Shown: one piece after another, positions 23,911 to 36,578 of the stretch
How positions within the stretch are numbered: the stretch's first letter is position 1
Layout: every line of letters begins with the position of its first letter
Source: Eutypella sp. D-1
Taxonomy: Eukaryota > Ascomycota > Sordariomycetes > Xylariales > Diatrypaceae
Length of the DNA stretch: 64,000 bases
Assembly (NCBI GenBank): GCA_023313575.1
Contig: JAJTTP010000007.1
Span: 1,240,001-1,304,000 of the forward strand
Direction: 5' to 3'
Program-made: the position numbers and the translations under genes
The notes under the pieces: generated by a model
The model's input: only the letters and a program-made list of their open reading frames with translations
What the model was told of the DNA's origin: nothing
The model's database searches: none

Positions 23911-26900
23911 TGCTGTAGAGTCTGGCTGCCGTAGTTATACGAGGTTTTCTCGTGGTGGGAGGTTTACGAAGTACGGATTTAGCTAAAAATAGCACCCTTT
24001 ACCTTACCGAGATACGTACTTGGCAGTTACTCGCTGAACTGCGAGTTCATCACATCACGGACAGTTTCTTAGAAACTCTTTAAGAAAACAATCAAGTTAT
24101 AAAAGTGCCTTACAAGTGTCGGTTAACAAAACAGGGTGTGTACGGTTGTATGGTAGGGTATCTAGATAGGTAAGTTACGCAGGCAAGTCTCCCGCCGCCT
24201 AATCGCGAGAGGACTTGTCGAGCTACTGGTAAATGTACGATCTGCATCCATGCCACTAACGTGTCCGTCTGCAGACCCAACTGCGTGCGTGTGTGCCGGG
24301 TATCTGCAGTCCGGCGCTGCCTTATGCCGTGCAACGGCGTCGCGGCAGCGGGCCCCTGCTTAATCATTAAACTCCCCTTGTCCGGCGGAGACCCTGCCGC
24401 TTTGTATGCATACTGCTGGTATTCTATCGTACGTAGGGAACGTATATCGTACATCATCTATCTAGTTGCTGATCAGCCGCGCCACTTGCGATATAGAGTG
24501 CGGAGTAACGCACTGCACGGCGTTGTCCAGATTATATATAGTTCACCTATGTGCGGCGCTGCGGCTGCTGCTGCTATTGCTTCACTGTTGCCACAGCCTC
24601 ACGCACCTACCTTATTACCAGCTAGCCTACTACGTAACACAGCGCAGTAGCTGGAAACGGACCGGTAGCAAAATAGGGCGAGGGGGGGCCGGAGGGCAGA
24701 CCACATCACTATCAGGCCTGGTGTTCATGTGGCTGGTCGAGAAGCAGTGCTCCTCAAAAGTGCGAGCTGAGACGTGCGCGTAGATGGGCTTTGGATTATA
24801 TGAAAGTCAACATGCTGGCCGATGACGGGACGGTAGCGCGCACGCGTTTTGCACATGAAAGCTGTGTGGCATATGCACTTCGAAACCCTGCCACATGCCG
24901 CTACGAGGCTCGGCGAGTTTACAGTTCACATGGAGAGCATGTCCGGGTGCTGGTGTCGCGGGCTGATATGATCTGAGTTTCTCACCTCGAACCGTTCTAA
25001 GGGGTTCGCATCCAGCATCTGATAGGCTCGAGTTGGAATTCTCCAGATTCACTCTGGTCTTACCATTAATCGGTCTCGTGCTTTCCATAGTGTGCACACA
25101 TTCTAGCGCGTTTATAACGAGGCGGGAAATTTTGAAATTTTGAAACTCCCTATTGATACATTCATGGCGGCGTGGAGTCAACTCTGGCATGCCCTGCAAT
25201 GGTTTGATAAAGGCTCTATGTTCACGAGTTAGTGCTAGGATCTGATGTGCGACCTTGATCTCGTGAATCCGCGGCATGGTCTATGCAATTGTGTCCTCCC
25301 TACTTAGGCTGGTCCAGAAGTGTGGGGCACCCTCCGAGGAACAGGTACTCCCGTGCTCGTCCTGCCTGACACATCATGTTGTATCAAGGCATAGTTTTTG
25401 ATGTGTCATGACTTGTTACTTATCATAGCGATGAATCCTTCCACGGCGGCACGTTGGTTCATCATTCAGGTGCTCGCGCAAGCGTTGGTGAGCAAAAGGT
25501 AACATACCGAGTTCTCGGGTGGGTCTCTTGTGGCGCAGATGGGAGATCGCTGCAGTGTTACCATTAGAAGAATTCGGTAGCGGTGCGGACCGCTAGGTAG
25601 CACGTGGGAATCGTGGGTGATGCCCGGGTCCCGCAGCCTTGGTTATTGTTTAAATGAGCAGTTTAGTGTGGTAGACGAGGCATACTCGAATCTTGAGATG
25701 AGCCTTCTGAGGTCTCGGAGGGCCGTTATAAGTGAACATGAAAATGATGATGGCAACAGTCCATAATTGTCCGGAGGAACGTACGATATGTTGGTTGTAG
25801 ACGACAAGCGGGACGCCACATTACTGGATTGGGCTTAAGAGAGAACCGGCATGTGCCACTCGAAATGAACAGGTGAGAAGAACTACATCGATTTCATGCT
25901 GCCGGAATACGGCCAGCAGCTCCTTTTCCCAGCGATCGATGAAAACTCTCTCAGAAGACAAGCCACATAGGGTTCCATCCTGGATCTATTGTCTGGCCAT
26001 TTCCATCTCCTTCGATTGGCTTGAAGCCACATGTCGAGTTGCGGGGTTGCCAAGTTTCCAGCTGATGCAGGTGGCGGACTGGTACAGGACTGAAAAGCTG
26101 CTGGAAAGTCCGGTCCCAGGCGAGGGTTCATCTGGTGCTTGGGTGTCAAGGACCTTTCTTGGGCCCGACGCCCAGTAGTGTTATCGAGGCGGAGGGATGG
26201 CAAGGACGCCGCTGGTGTCGGTTGGTGAGCCGAGAACTCCATATTAGGGTATAAAATGCATTCTCTTGTCTATGATGAAAGCCCTTGTCCGACTATGCAA
26301 GTGGATGCACTTAGGCTTAGGGCTGCAGGATGGAGCTTAGCGACAGGCCGAGCTCGAAGTTTTGTGTGGGTGAGTATAACTTGCATAGCCGCTTCGAACC
26401 GTTCACGTCGGAGTGAATTCGGAGGTATAGTGTCCGACCATAACATTCTGAGAGTATGTTATTTCAGACATCAGCCCTTCTCACCCTGATTGGAGGTCCT
26501 GGTAATGACCGCACCATTGGAGCCTGGGTCTTCCGGACATTTACCAGAAATTGGGACCGGCTCTACACAACTGGTTTCGGGGGTTCTGTTCATCTATTTC
26601 CAGCTATTTTTGGAAACTGGCCAAGATACCCCAGATGAGAAGACAGATTGGCGAGTATAGAGAAAAATGCGGGAGCTCGAGGTGGGGTGGAGATTGGTGA
26701 TAGGCACCGGCTCAATAAGACGATGTCTCCGCCACCTGTTTCGATTGGGCGTGTCGGGTCGAGATTGTTGCTGAGAGTTTTCTGGCCACCAAAACTTGAC
26801 CCCTCAGCTTATATTCATTTCGGCACATACTTAAGTATGTGATGACCACGCCGCTAACACTCAACTGTGCTTCCAACATTGAGAGCTGACCGAGAGACCG

Positions 26901-28719
26901 CCCTGCCCCCAGAACGCGTACTGTTGGTAAACTGTGCCGGGCGGCGGCATACGGGTCGGCCATAGGGGCCGTGCCGTCCCGCATGCGCACTGCCACCTAA
27001 TTCTAAAGTACTCGGTGTTAAGGTTGTGGATACCAGAAACGCTGTAAATGTCTTTTGAAGATGTATTCAAAGAAGCTTCTAGCCTGACGGGAATTTGCAC
27101 TGGCGTGCCCACCCGTCTTAGACATGAGTAGGCCGGAGATACACTAGACCTCACGAGACAATGGGCCGTATCGCTCGTTGACAGGCGTGCTCAATGCGGC
27201 CCGAACTTATGTCAGACCTAAGCGTGGTTCAGTCGACGAATGGGTCTGTTGGCTACCTACCTAGATAGTAGGCGCTTGAGATTAGACAGTCATGTGATAG
27301 CATCGATGGTGACGGTGGTGGTTGGATGGTGAACGGCCTGACTATAAGAGACCAAAGCCAACACCCATCTTATATGCAAGATGGGGGCTTATTGTGACTT
27401 GGCTTCGAGCTAGGTCGGCTAAAGCAGTTACAAGTGACGACCAGACAATGTTCGTGCTGTTCGTGTCAACGCCGTTGCTGTCGTAAGCCGCCGTCGAGGC
27501 AACCTGTCGATCGTGGACCTTTGTCCGTTGGTCAACGAGGCAACCCTTGGTAGTACATAATATGGTTCGAAATAGTTTGCTGGTCTGGCTGGTGGGCTGG
27601 TGGACAAGGCGCTGCTATGACCCATTGGCGGCCGGCCTTCCTCCCATTGTACGAGGCTTCAGAGATGATCTTTTAACCTTCCAACTCCAACAACTCGAGC
27701 AGCAGGGGGGAGAAAATGCATGTCTTAACTCGGAAAGGGGGTTGATCTTGTTGGTCCCGGGGGTGACTATATGTGAGACCAATGACGTGTATGTTAGTCT
27801 GAGATCAGCTGTGATCGAGACTAAAGGATGCGAATATGACAATGCCATGAACCCATGGCTTGTATGGCTACGGTTGGATGTATGGTAAGATGAGAGAGAG
27901 AGGGGTGAGGAGGCAATCTTGGAAAGCCTCACACACACACTTCTAAGGTCAATCACTGTTGGTGTGCCTGGCAAACTAAAACTGACTGCAGTTGTCCCAG
28001 GTGATTGGGTTTGCGTACATGTCAGCTTTGAAATCTGTACATACTACCGGTGTACCTGCCGGGTAGGTGCGTTATATAAGGCTACCTCTGAGGAGAAAGT
28101 GGGATGCGTACATGCATAGTATACTGGTCTGGCAGGAGGGATCAGAATAACAGAGTCCATTCCAGTCCAAACTGCCCAGATGAGAGTTTCCAAGGTTAAT
28201 TAATTCAACGTTGCGTTGCTTGTCAGTGTTGGTTGTCAGGTGTGACCCAAACCGCCCAACTGCCATTATTAAATAAAGGTCAGTGTAGGAGCGTTCAGAA
28301 ATGCTTACATTGCAGCCTTCGTGGGTAGCAGCCGTGGAAGATCAAGTGTATTATATTGCAACCATGGTTGATTATTTTAATCGTATGTAGTAGGTATGCA
28401 TCTATGAATACTTATATATATATATATGTATGTACTTACCTTGTGTGTATCTAGATATAGAGGTAAGGCTAGGTAGGAATCTGGGTCGTACATCCAGGGC
28501 TGACGGTATGCTTACGACCTCGCTTAGCTATGGCAAACATACATGGGTATACTTGGACAATTAATTTGATTTCTGCTTAGGTATAGCTTTGCGTTTAGCA
28601 AGACTGATTGCTAAGTCTCGGTGACAAACATTTAGGACCTCTGGCTTGACGTAGTAGATGAGTAACAACGGTTATTGGGGTGGCATTATATCATAGAGGG
28701 AAGCTGGTAAGTTGATGGT

Positions 28720-28775
28720 TAGGTGTGTTGGTGTGTTGGTGTATTGGTGTGTTAGCGTGTTGGCGTGTTAGCGAG
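28720..28775. repeat. GTGTGTTGG-type short tandem repeat
   Basis: About five imperfect 9-10 bp units (GTGTGTTGGT, GTGTTAGC, GTGTTGGC). Confidence 0.75.
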
Positions 28776-30545
28776 CCGACTATGAATAACAGTTTTCCGG
28801 TTTCGTCCACAGGTCGCTTGTGCGCTTACAATAGCCACCATCATTTGTGAAGAGGAGATGGGGTGCAATCGGTGATGGTAAGCTGCAAGCTCGATATTCG
28901 AAATGTGAGATAATGGTCTATAAGTTGGAAAGTCCTTCGTCCCCGGGCCATTTTCTGTCTTTAGGGAAGGACATTGATGATTGGCGGACTGTTGGATTAC
29001 TGCATACATTGAAATGAATATAGGGAAGCTGAAGACAAGTCCCTAATTGGGCAGCCCCTTAACTTTGCTGAGCTTACCTTTGGCTGGGTGCCCAAGGTTA
29101 GGTCTTGGACATTACTACGTGCCTGCATAAGTGTGGATTTTTTAGCTGCCCGGAGGTACGACGAACCTGGGAAGGACTTAACAATTAAGCACTCTCAAAA
29201 AATGCCCCTCGGACCTTCAGTTCTGGAACATTGGAATACCTATTGGAATCGGATTGGAATACCTGTATTTCCTGCTGGTAGGCGCCTTTTTCTCAACCTA
29301 CCTGGACCTAGACAGTCGGGTAACCTGGTACTTGAACCCTTATTAATATTAAAACAAGGTAGGTAGACCCTTGGTGGGGGTCCCCCCTTGCAAATCTGGA
29401 GGTACAAGAGGTATCCATAGATGCACTCCGTACCTAGGTAGTTATATTCTCGTATACCGGATTATAGAAATGCATACTGTACAAAATCCGCCTTGTAACC
29501 CCTTAAATCACTTGCTCAAGCTGCTTGATTAGAACATTAAGCATCTACATACGGAAATATTACATACCTTAACGTAGCTGGGGGTGGCAGGGTGGACATT
29601 GTGTAGTACTATAGTACACAGAAAAACCGCCAATGCATTTGTGGGGATAATATTTCGCATAGTTCTTGTGATATATGCATTGTATTTGCATAAAGTGTAT
29701 AAGTGTTTTTACTTAATGAGTAGGTACTTATTGTACTGCTATATCAGTAGGTCTATAGGGTGTACCCGCGGACCTGATAATAATCCATACCGCCCTAAGG
29801 ATGGGCACAACCTAAAACCGCTTAGGTAGGCACTCCAGGGCTACGACATGCTCATCAAGGTAACCTCAAGATTGGCTTCTTTTCACTTCCAGCTACATAG
29901 TATTTATCCCGAATATAAGAAACACACCTTCGGCTCGTAACTTGTGCTCGTAACTGTTCTTACAGGTACTCTGTAGAGTCCCAAGGCGGAAGGCTAAGAT
30001 GTTTACACTAACCTGATTTGTATCTAGTACTTGTCCTAGCCTACTTCCAGGTATGGCTTACCTGCCAAAGTGACAAAAAGTACGAGATCTACCGTGTACC
30101 TATTTGACCTTGACTTTACCTGCCTGGCTTGCCTGGGGACAGACCTACCCGACCTACCTAAGGTACTTATTTGCCTCGGGCTACTCTCCACCAGAGCAGG
30201 GCTGCTTGCCCGGGTGGAACTGAACTGTACATACATACATATTAGCGGGCCGGGGTACTTTAAGTGAGTACCTATAGTACTTAGAAATATGTTTGGCAGG
30301 GTAAGTACCTAGGTAGGTAATCGTGACTTCCAGGGCTTTAAACCAATTGGCAACTAAAACTACCTCTAACTACTTGTTAATCACCTGCACCATCACCCGG
30401 ACCTAATAACTTTACTCCCCTCTACTTTTGCTTGGTACAGAACCTCGAACTTTTGGAAACATCCTTGGAAGAGAGAGAGAGACAAGAAGAGGAGGGCCGA
30501 TCATTGACCCAATCCACCACAACCACCACAAAAAAACGAAACTTT

Positions 30546-30588
30546 AGCAGCAACAGCAGAAGCAGCAGAAGCAGCAACAGCAGCAGCG
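30546..30588 (+). repeat. CAG/CAA-rich trinucleotide tract
   Basis: CAGCAACAGCAGAAGCAG-like run about 1.6 kb before the Cid1-family start codon. It is not in an assigned coding frame. Confidence 0.75.
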
Positions 30589-32169
30589 AACCTTAGAACA
30601 AACCAAAGTACCTAGAAGAGGACGACGAGGTTGATTCCTTCTTTCTTCTCGTCTCTTCTGTTCTTCTGTTCTGTGTCTTGTACTCTCTATCTCTCTAACT
30701 CTTTCCCTGTCTTCTGGTTGTTTTTTTCTTCTCTCTCCATTATTTGTTTCTTACTTTTTGCATTGGCAGGTTCGGACTTTTTCTTCTTTTTTGCGAAAAA
30801 GAGAGATACCAAGATACCCCCTTTCCTGCTTCTCCCATCATCATCATAGAGAGAGTGCGAGAGAGAGAGAAAACAAAGCGAAACACTCTCGCGTACCCAC
30901 CCCGTACCTACCCCTAGGTATCTACCCATCTACCCATCTACCTATCTATCTATCTCTCTATCTAGCAAGGTAGACCGACACCCGACTGTTTAAACCCACG
31001 TTGATTCGTGTGTGTGTGTGTTTGCGTGTGTGGGTTAAAAGTGTACGAGTTGTGTGTGTGTACAATTGTATGCCTCATCTCACGTACTTATCCAGGGTAA
31101 CTGACTGAATTGGCTGGTTGTCCTGTGTCTTGTCTTCCTCTTGAGGATCTTCTCCTTGAGGATTTTCTTGTTGAGGTTGTCTGTCTTGTCTATCTATCTA
31201 TCTGTCTATCTGTCTGGCTTGTTCGGGTATTTCTGTTCTGCTCCAGTCCCGGTCTGGTCGCGCCAGGTGACCTCCTTTTTTCTAAAGTTTATATCCTTCT
31301 TGGGTCCTTCCCTCGTTACTTTCTTTACCCTAAGTCACTCAGTCACTCGGTCACTCACTCAGTCACTCACTCATCTTTCCAACTTCCTGCCTGCCCTTTT
31401 TAATTGCTTGCTACCTCGTACCGCGTGGCTCCGGTCCATCCTTCACCTCATACTTCATATCTAGCCCGTACTTGCCCTCTTTTATATCAATGCTTCGGTC
31501 TCATCAAGGTTGACTGAGGTTGACTGAATGATTAACTGACTGGCTTGACCGGCATATCACCTCTATATCCTCCCTCCCTACGACGGACGCCCTCACACTT
31601 CAATTTTCCCGGTACATAGATGAGACATCTCTCGTCCTTTACCCTACCTCGATAACAAAGGACATTGTACTACTCATGTGTCTATATCGATATAACAAAC
31701 ATTGAACCGTCGTAGAGCGTATCTCTCGCAGGTTGGGCCCGCTTGTCAACTCCTCTGCATTACCCACTCGCTCGCTTGTTGCGTCGTATCTAGTCCGAAC
31801 TGCCCGAACAGTCGCTTCTTCCGAGGTTCTCTGCTGAATTCCTTGCCGCCGCATCATCACTCACATCTCTCCCACCTGAAAGTTACCTTCTTTCACCGAC
31901 TGGCCGATCGATCCCTAGAAACAACATATACACAGCTGATTTTTTTTACTGCTGACGAACCGAAACGATCCTACCTGACGATCCTACTTGACGACTTTGC
32001 CTGACGACTTCCCCCACAACCTATTCTCACACCGATACCCCCCCTTGGGCTGCTGATTCACCTTGTTGTACCCACCTGCCTTCGCCGCCGGATTCCAACT
32101 CGGCACAGCAAAGCCCTCGTTCCGTCCAAAATAGCTCAGCGGGTCTTTCCGCCGTAGGTCCATCTTTTA

Positions 32170-35100
32170 ATGGACGGCCGACCTATAACGGCGGACTCAA
32201 AACATTCCTACCCCTCTCATCTTTGGATCCGATCGACTTCTAGTCCGGCAGTCCCTAGACTCAGTACTATTTCTAGCTCGCGCGCCACTACCGCGAACCC
32301 TCAGGTGTTGCTTGCGACTTATCCGACCCAGGTCGATCTGCTGCCCATCATCTTTCCGCAGCAATCCCTGTATCAGGCCCAACTCGTCCAATACAACAAG
32401 CTGATTGCCCCCGGAAGAGGAGGAGGGAGTGGTCTACAAACCGCCCCCTTACCGCCCCTCTTGTCTGCACAGAACGTGCCAGCGCAGAACGTCCAAGTCG
32501 GACCCCGGTCCCGGTCATCTTCCAAAGTGTCTAACAAAGAGTCGAGAGCTAAGCACGGCCATCAGAGCTGCCATGGGAATAGAGGCCATCATAATACCAA
32601 CAGAGGCGACCGCGCACACATAACCCAGGCGAAGGACGCGCCCAACAAGATGCCCCCCAAGAAGGTTGATGTGTCTAATGCCAGCAGTACTCTTCCGCCC
32701 CGGCCAAAGAATTCCACATCTCCTTCGCATCTCCCTCATGCCAACTCGGTACCCTCGACTCCTCAGCAGCATGCTAGGAAATTCTCCTTTGGATCTCGGG
32801 ACCACTCACCGAACCCTAACTCGAGTCACTCTCCGCGTTCCGTATATTCCGAAGCGAATGCGACTGTACCTTCGTTACGGCCGCTGCCACCGCGGAGAGG
32901 GGGTTGTAGATACGAGACGGGTCTACCACATTCGCGGCGGCGGATTCCTTATAATATAGGAACCGACCCGTTGGAGAAAACCGATTTAAATACGATAAAG
33001 AGCAAGCTGTCCGAGGAAGATGAGCGGAAACTGTCAACAGATATGCGGGAGCTCTATGACCGATTACAACCGACTAAGACAGTGGAGAAGAATCGATTGA
33101 AGCTTGTAGAGAAGCTGGAGAAGTTGTTGAACGATAGATGGCCCGGTCACGATATTCGTGTGCACCTTTTCGGTTCTTCGGGCAACTTGCTCTGTACCGA
33201 TGATTCGGACGGTTGGTCAATCTGTTCACACATTGGTTCGCTCATGGCTAACAATCATACATAGTGGATATATGCATCGTGACACCCTGGAAGGAGCTGG
33301 AGGATGTGTGCATGCTAGCAGATCATCTCGCTAAGAGTAGGACGCCCCCTTCCTTGTCATGACCGACTTCGTCTTGCTTACCGATAACTAGGTGGGATGG
33401 AGAAGGTTGTCTGTGTCTCCTCTGCCAAAGTCCCCATCGTCAAGATCTGGGATCCGGAATTATCCCTGGCCTGTGACTTGAACGTCAACAACACACTGGC
33501 ACTAGAGAATACGCGCATGATCAGGACATACGTGGACATAGATGACCGCGTTAGACCTTTGGCCATGGTTATCAAGCACTGGACCCGGCGGAGAATAGTA
33601 AACGATGCCGGTGAGTACATTGTAGCTTCATGGCGGTACTGTGAGACGAAGGACTAACAACGAGTATTAGCGTTCGGTGGGACCCTGAGCTCCTATACAT
33701 GGATATGCATGATACTCGCATTCTTACAACTGCGGCAACCCGCTGTCGTTCCTGTTCTCCACCAACGCCCTCACCTTAAGGTTGCGAGGAAAGACGGAGA
33801 GATGGCTTCATTCGCTGACGACGTGGACAAATTACGTGGATATGGAGAGAAGAACAAATCGACTCTGGGGGAGTTACTTTTCCAATTCTTTCGGTTCTAC
33901 GCCCATGAATTCGACTACTCAACGTACGTGCTGTCAATCCGAATGGGCAGGCTCGTTACCAAGAAGGACAAGAAATGGCACCTCGCCCTGAACAACCAGC
34001 TCTGTGTGGAGGAGCCATTTAATACAGGTAGGAACTTGGGTAATACCGCCGATGATACGGCATTTCGTGGGATTCATCTAGAACTCCGCCGTGCCTTCGA
34101 CCTTATAGCCAAGGGCAATCTTGAGGAATGCTGCGAGCAGTTCGTGTTTCCGAAGGAGGAAGAGAGGATATTTCAAAAACCGCCAACCGTGTCACGTCCT
34201 GTGCTGCTCCGTAGTGCCTCGCAGCAGCATGGCGGCCGTGGGGGGCGGAATGGCGGCAACCGTGGCGGAAACCGACAACAAAACCAGTACCGAAATAATG
34301 GCGGCCATAATAACGGTAACCGAAGAGCATCATCGAGCGTGGCTTTCGACAATAGCGCGAACCCAATGTACCTAGCAGCGGGGTATCCCATCATGAATCC
34401 CCAGGATGCTGCTGCCATGTACATGCAAGCATCGCCAGAAGCTATCGCTCAAACTCTCTCGGCGTTACAGCTACAAGAGAACAACCTACGGTTTTTGCAG
34501 TACACGCAGTCGCACGCCTTTGCTCAACAACAAGCTCTTGCCGCTCATGCACAGAGAATGCAGGGCGGTACTCAGCAAGGGCAGTCGTCATCGACTGAGC
34601 GTTCTAGGACAAACTCGTTCGATGCACCACCTTTGAGCGCCCCGCTTCGTAATGAAGTTCGTCCGGAGATGCAGTATTTCTACCCGATGGCATTTCAACA
34701 GCCTTACTTTGCCCAGCAGCACGGGTTCTCCAATTATCCGTCCTCGCCATCCACCAGTCAAGGGGCAGAGTACCGGAGAACATCACATCGCTCGCCTGTG
34801 ACTAACGATGCAAACTTCAGTATACCTGGGAGCACCCTCAGGTCCCAGTCGCAACCGGCATCTCGCCCGGTCATTAGTATACCGTCGAACCAGGGCTTTC
34901 CAGCTGGCAGCATGTCGCCCAGTGACTTGAATATCCCTGCACGACACATTAACGGGGTCCCCATGCCGAGCTTCATACCAGATGAAAGTAACGACACTGA
35001 ACATGAAAGCTCAAGCACCAACACGCCCCCTGAAAAGGATAGGCAGCTCGGTCAAAGCCCAAGACTCTCTAGTCCGGGATTGCGGGCGAATGGCCCTGGA

Positions 35101-36138
35101 AGCATCATGCCCGCGTTCGGAGATTTAGGCCAGACCGGTGAAAGTCCGCGACGGCTCTCCTCTGAGCAGTTTCCTCAATCCGTGTTGGATAGGATAAAGC
35201 GCACCTCGCGCTCTCCTTCACCTCTAGGCCATGGCAGAGCTCTCTCGGTTGGAACGGGTGGCAACTCGCCAGCTGATAATTCGCAACTGTCGGCACCACT
35301 AGTGGTCAACGGTTCGGTTTCTAAATCCTCTAGTGTTAACCATACGCGCCAGCCCTGGGTAGGCCATAGCCCATCCTCCGATCACAGCACTTACGATAAC
35401 CCTCTCCAAATACATCCACCAATGGATGGTAGCGGTTCTGTTGCCCATTCGGCCAGCCAATCGCCAAATACAGTGAATGGGAACTCTCCGACATCCGACA
35501 GGCCGGTCATTGTGAATGGGACCAACCCTGTTCCGGTGAATTCGTTTTACCCAGGAGACTTTTCGAGTGTTTATGGGTCACATATGCACTTCGCTCAATT
35601 TCCTCTGGGTATGGCCGGCCCCGTCCCTTCTGGACCTAACGGGGTTCCTGGCAAAGGGCTCTTGCGATTTCCTCCACGACAGCCCCCAAGTCCGTTGATT
35701 GCGCAGTTGGATCTTGCAACTGGCGACCCCCTTCAGTCTACCAACGAGTTGCGACACCTATCACCGGTATACGAGACTAACAGTCCATCACCAAGCTTTC
35801 CGAGGAAACTCGACTTCCCTCCCGGCTCCGCTGCGTCTCACCCGGTACCCCGTACGGCGAACAAGGGTGATGGAAGGGGCGAGTCGACTAAAGGGAAGCA
35901 CAAATCGCCAATCGAACAGTCGTCCTCCCGTGGAGACGGATCAAGCTCGCCCCATCCTAGAATTAATGGACATGGGCGCGAAAATGGTCATGTTCGAGCT
36001 GCGAAGAGTGAAAGTGACCCTTCCGGACCAGGTAGTTGGCAGAAGATCCCAAGAGGCAGGAAGAAGGGCACCGAGACCAAGGCCTATCCCCAGAGCGAAC
36101 AGCTTCCCAAGAACGACTCGGAAAGGAAAGGGGGTTGA
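32170..36138 (+). CDS. Cid1-family terminal nucleotidyltransferase (non-canonical poly(A)/poly(U) polymerase), 1266 aa
   Basis: Four exons: 32170-33211, 33265-33336, 33392-33610 and 33671-36138. Introns of 53, 55 and 60 nt are all phase 1. Cid1-type enzymes add U, A or C to RNA 3' ends and control RNA decay (Cid1 in fission yeast, CutA in Aspergillus). The nucleotidyltransferase core shows GSSGN at 335-339, the metal-binding SDVDI rebuilt across intron 1 (D347, D349), and the third Asp in CDLNVNN (D400). Helical segments RPLAMVIKHWTRRR and GTLSSYTWICMILAFLQ follow. The PAP-associated domain starts near 508 (LGELLFQFFRFYAHEF), with PFNTGRNLGNTADD in the same region. The N-terminal ~280 residues are disordered and His/Ser-rich. 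The C-terminal ~650 residues are Gly/Asn-, Gln- and Ser/Pro-rich, much longer than in yeast Cid1. The start follows an in-frame stop at 32155. Confidence 0.93.
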
Positions 36139-36544
36139 GCTTGACGGGTCCGTGTCGGTGTATGCGCGATCTGTGGTTGTTTGATTCTTGGATATAGCTC
36201 GTGACGGGCTATGTGGTTTGGCACCCATATTCTGATCTTCATTCGAGATGCCAGAAAGTGCATTGGACTACAGTTCGAGTGACCTGGTTATATTCGCGTG
36301 GATAAGGCCTTCATTCCGAGAGGCTCTTCACCGAACAGCTATTTTGTGCCCCTCTTCGAACCACTTAGCACAACCAGTCGTACATACGGGACAAGGCATG
36401 CCTCCCAACGAGATGCATGTCCCAAACGCGGTTTGGGGTTCCAGCACGCTTCTTCCAACAAGCCTCATAATCCCCTATCCCAGAAACTGGCTAGTGCCTG
36501 GACCAGCTGATACTTGAGTCGAGTCACTGCCCGTTGTTTCGACA

Positions 36545-36578
36545 CCATTTCACACACGGCCGAGCCTGTGTGAAATGG
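36545..36578. repeat. perfect inverted repeat, 12-bp arms
   Basis: The arms CCATTTCACACA (36545-36556) and TGTGTGAAATGG (36567-36578) are exact reverse complements around a 10-nt loop. It lies about 400 bp downstream of the Cid1-family stop and may sit in its 3'UTR or downstream of it. Confidence 0.9.

Larger units (their letters stand above)
21012..32169. other. gene-poor stretch of about 11 kb
   Basis: This gap lies between two plus-strand genes. Many short frames occur on both strands (longest about 167 codons), without domains or splice support. Contents: G-rich tract 23507-23544; (TAGG)n at 23877-23910; (ACCA)n at 22776-22804; a hairpin at 27355-27390; a 9-10 bp GTGTGTTGG-type tandem array at about 28720-28775; a CAG/CAA-rich tract at 30546-30588; and TATC and TCAC arrays at about 31187-31380. 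The last 1.5 kb is probably the promoter and 5' leader of the Cid1-family gene. Confidence 0.6.

Noticed and set aside
25000..25045. GGGGTTCGCATCC as a tRNA T-arm
   Set aside because: B-box-like word only; flanking sequence does not form D, anticodon or acceptor stems.
24261..25277. 129- and 156-codon frames on opposite strands
   Set aside because: No recognisable domain or composition typical of genes in this window.
25671..26242. Protein-like patches in one plus-strand frame (for example MLVVDDKRDATLLDWA) and an opposing 119-codon frame
   Set aside because: Interrupted by many stops, no family recognised and no splice model restores continuity. It could be a relic but cannot be supported.
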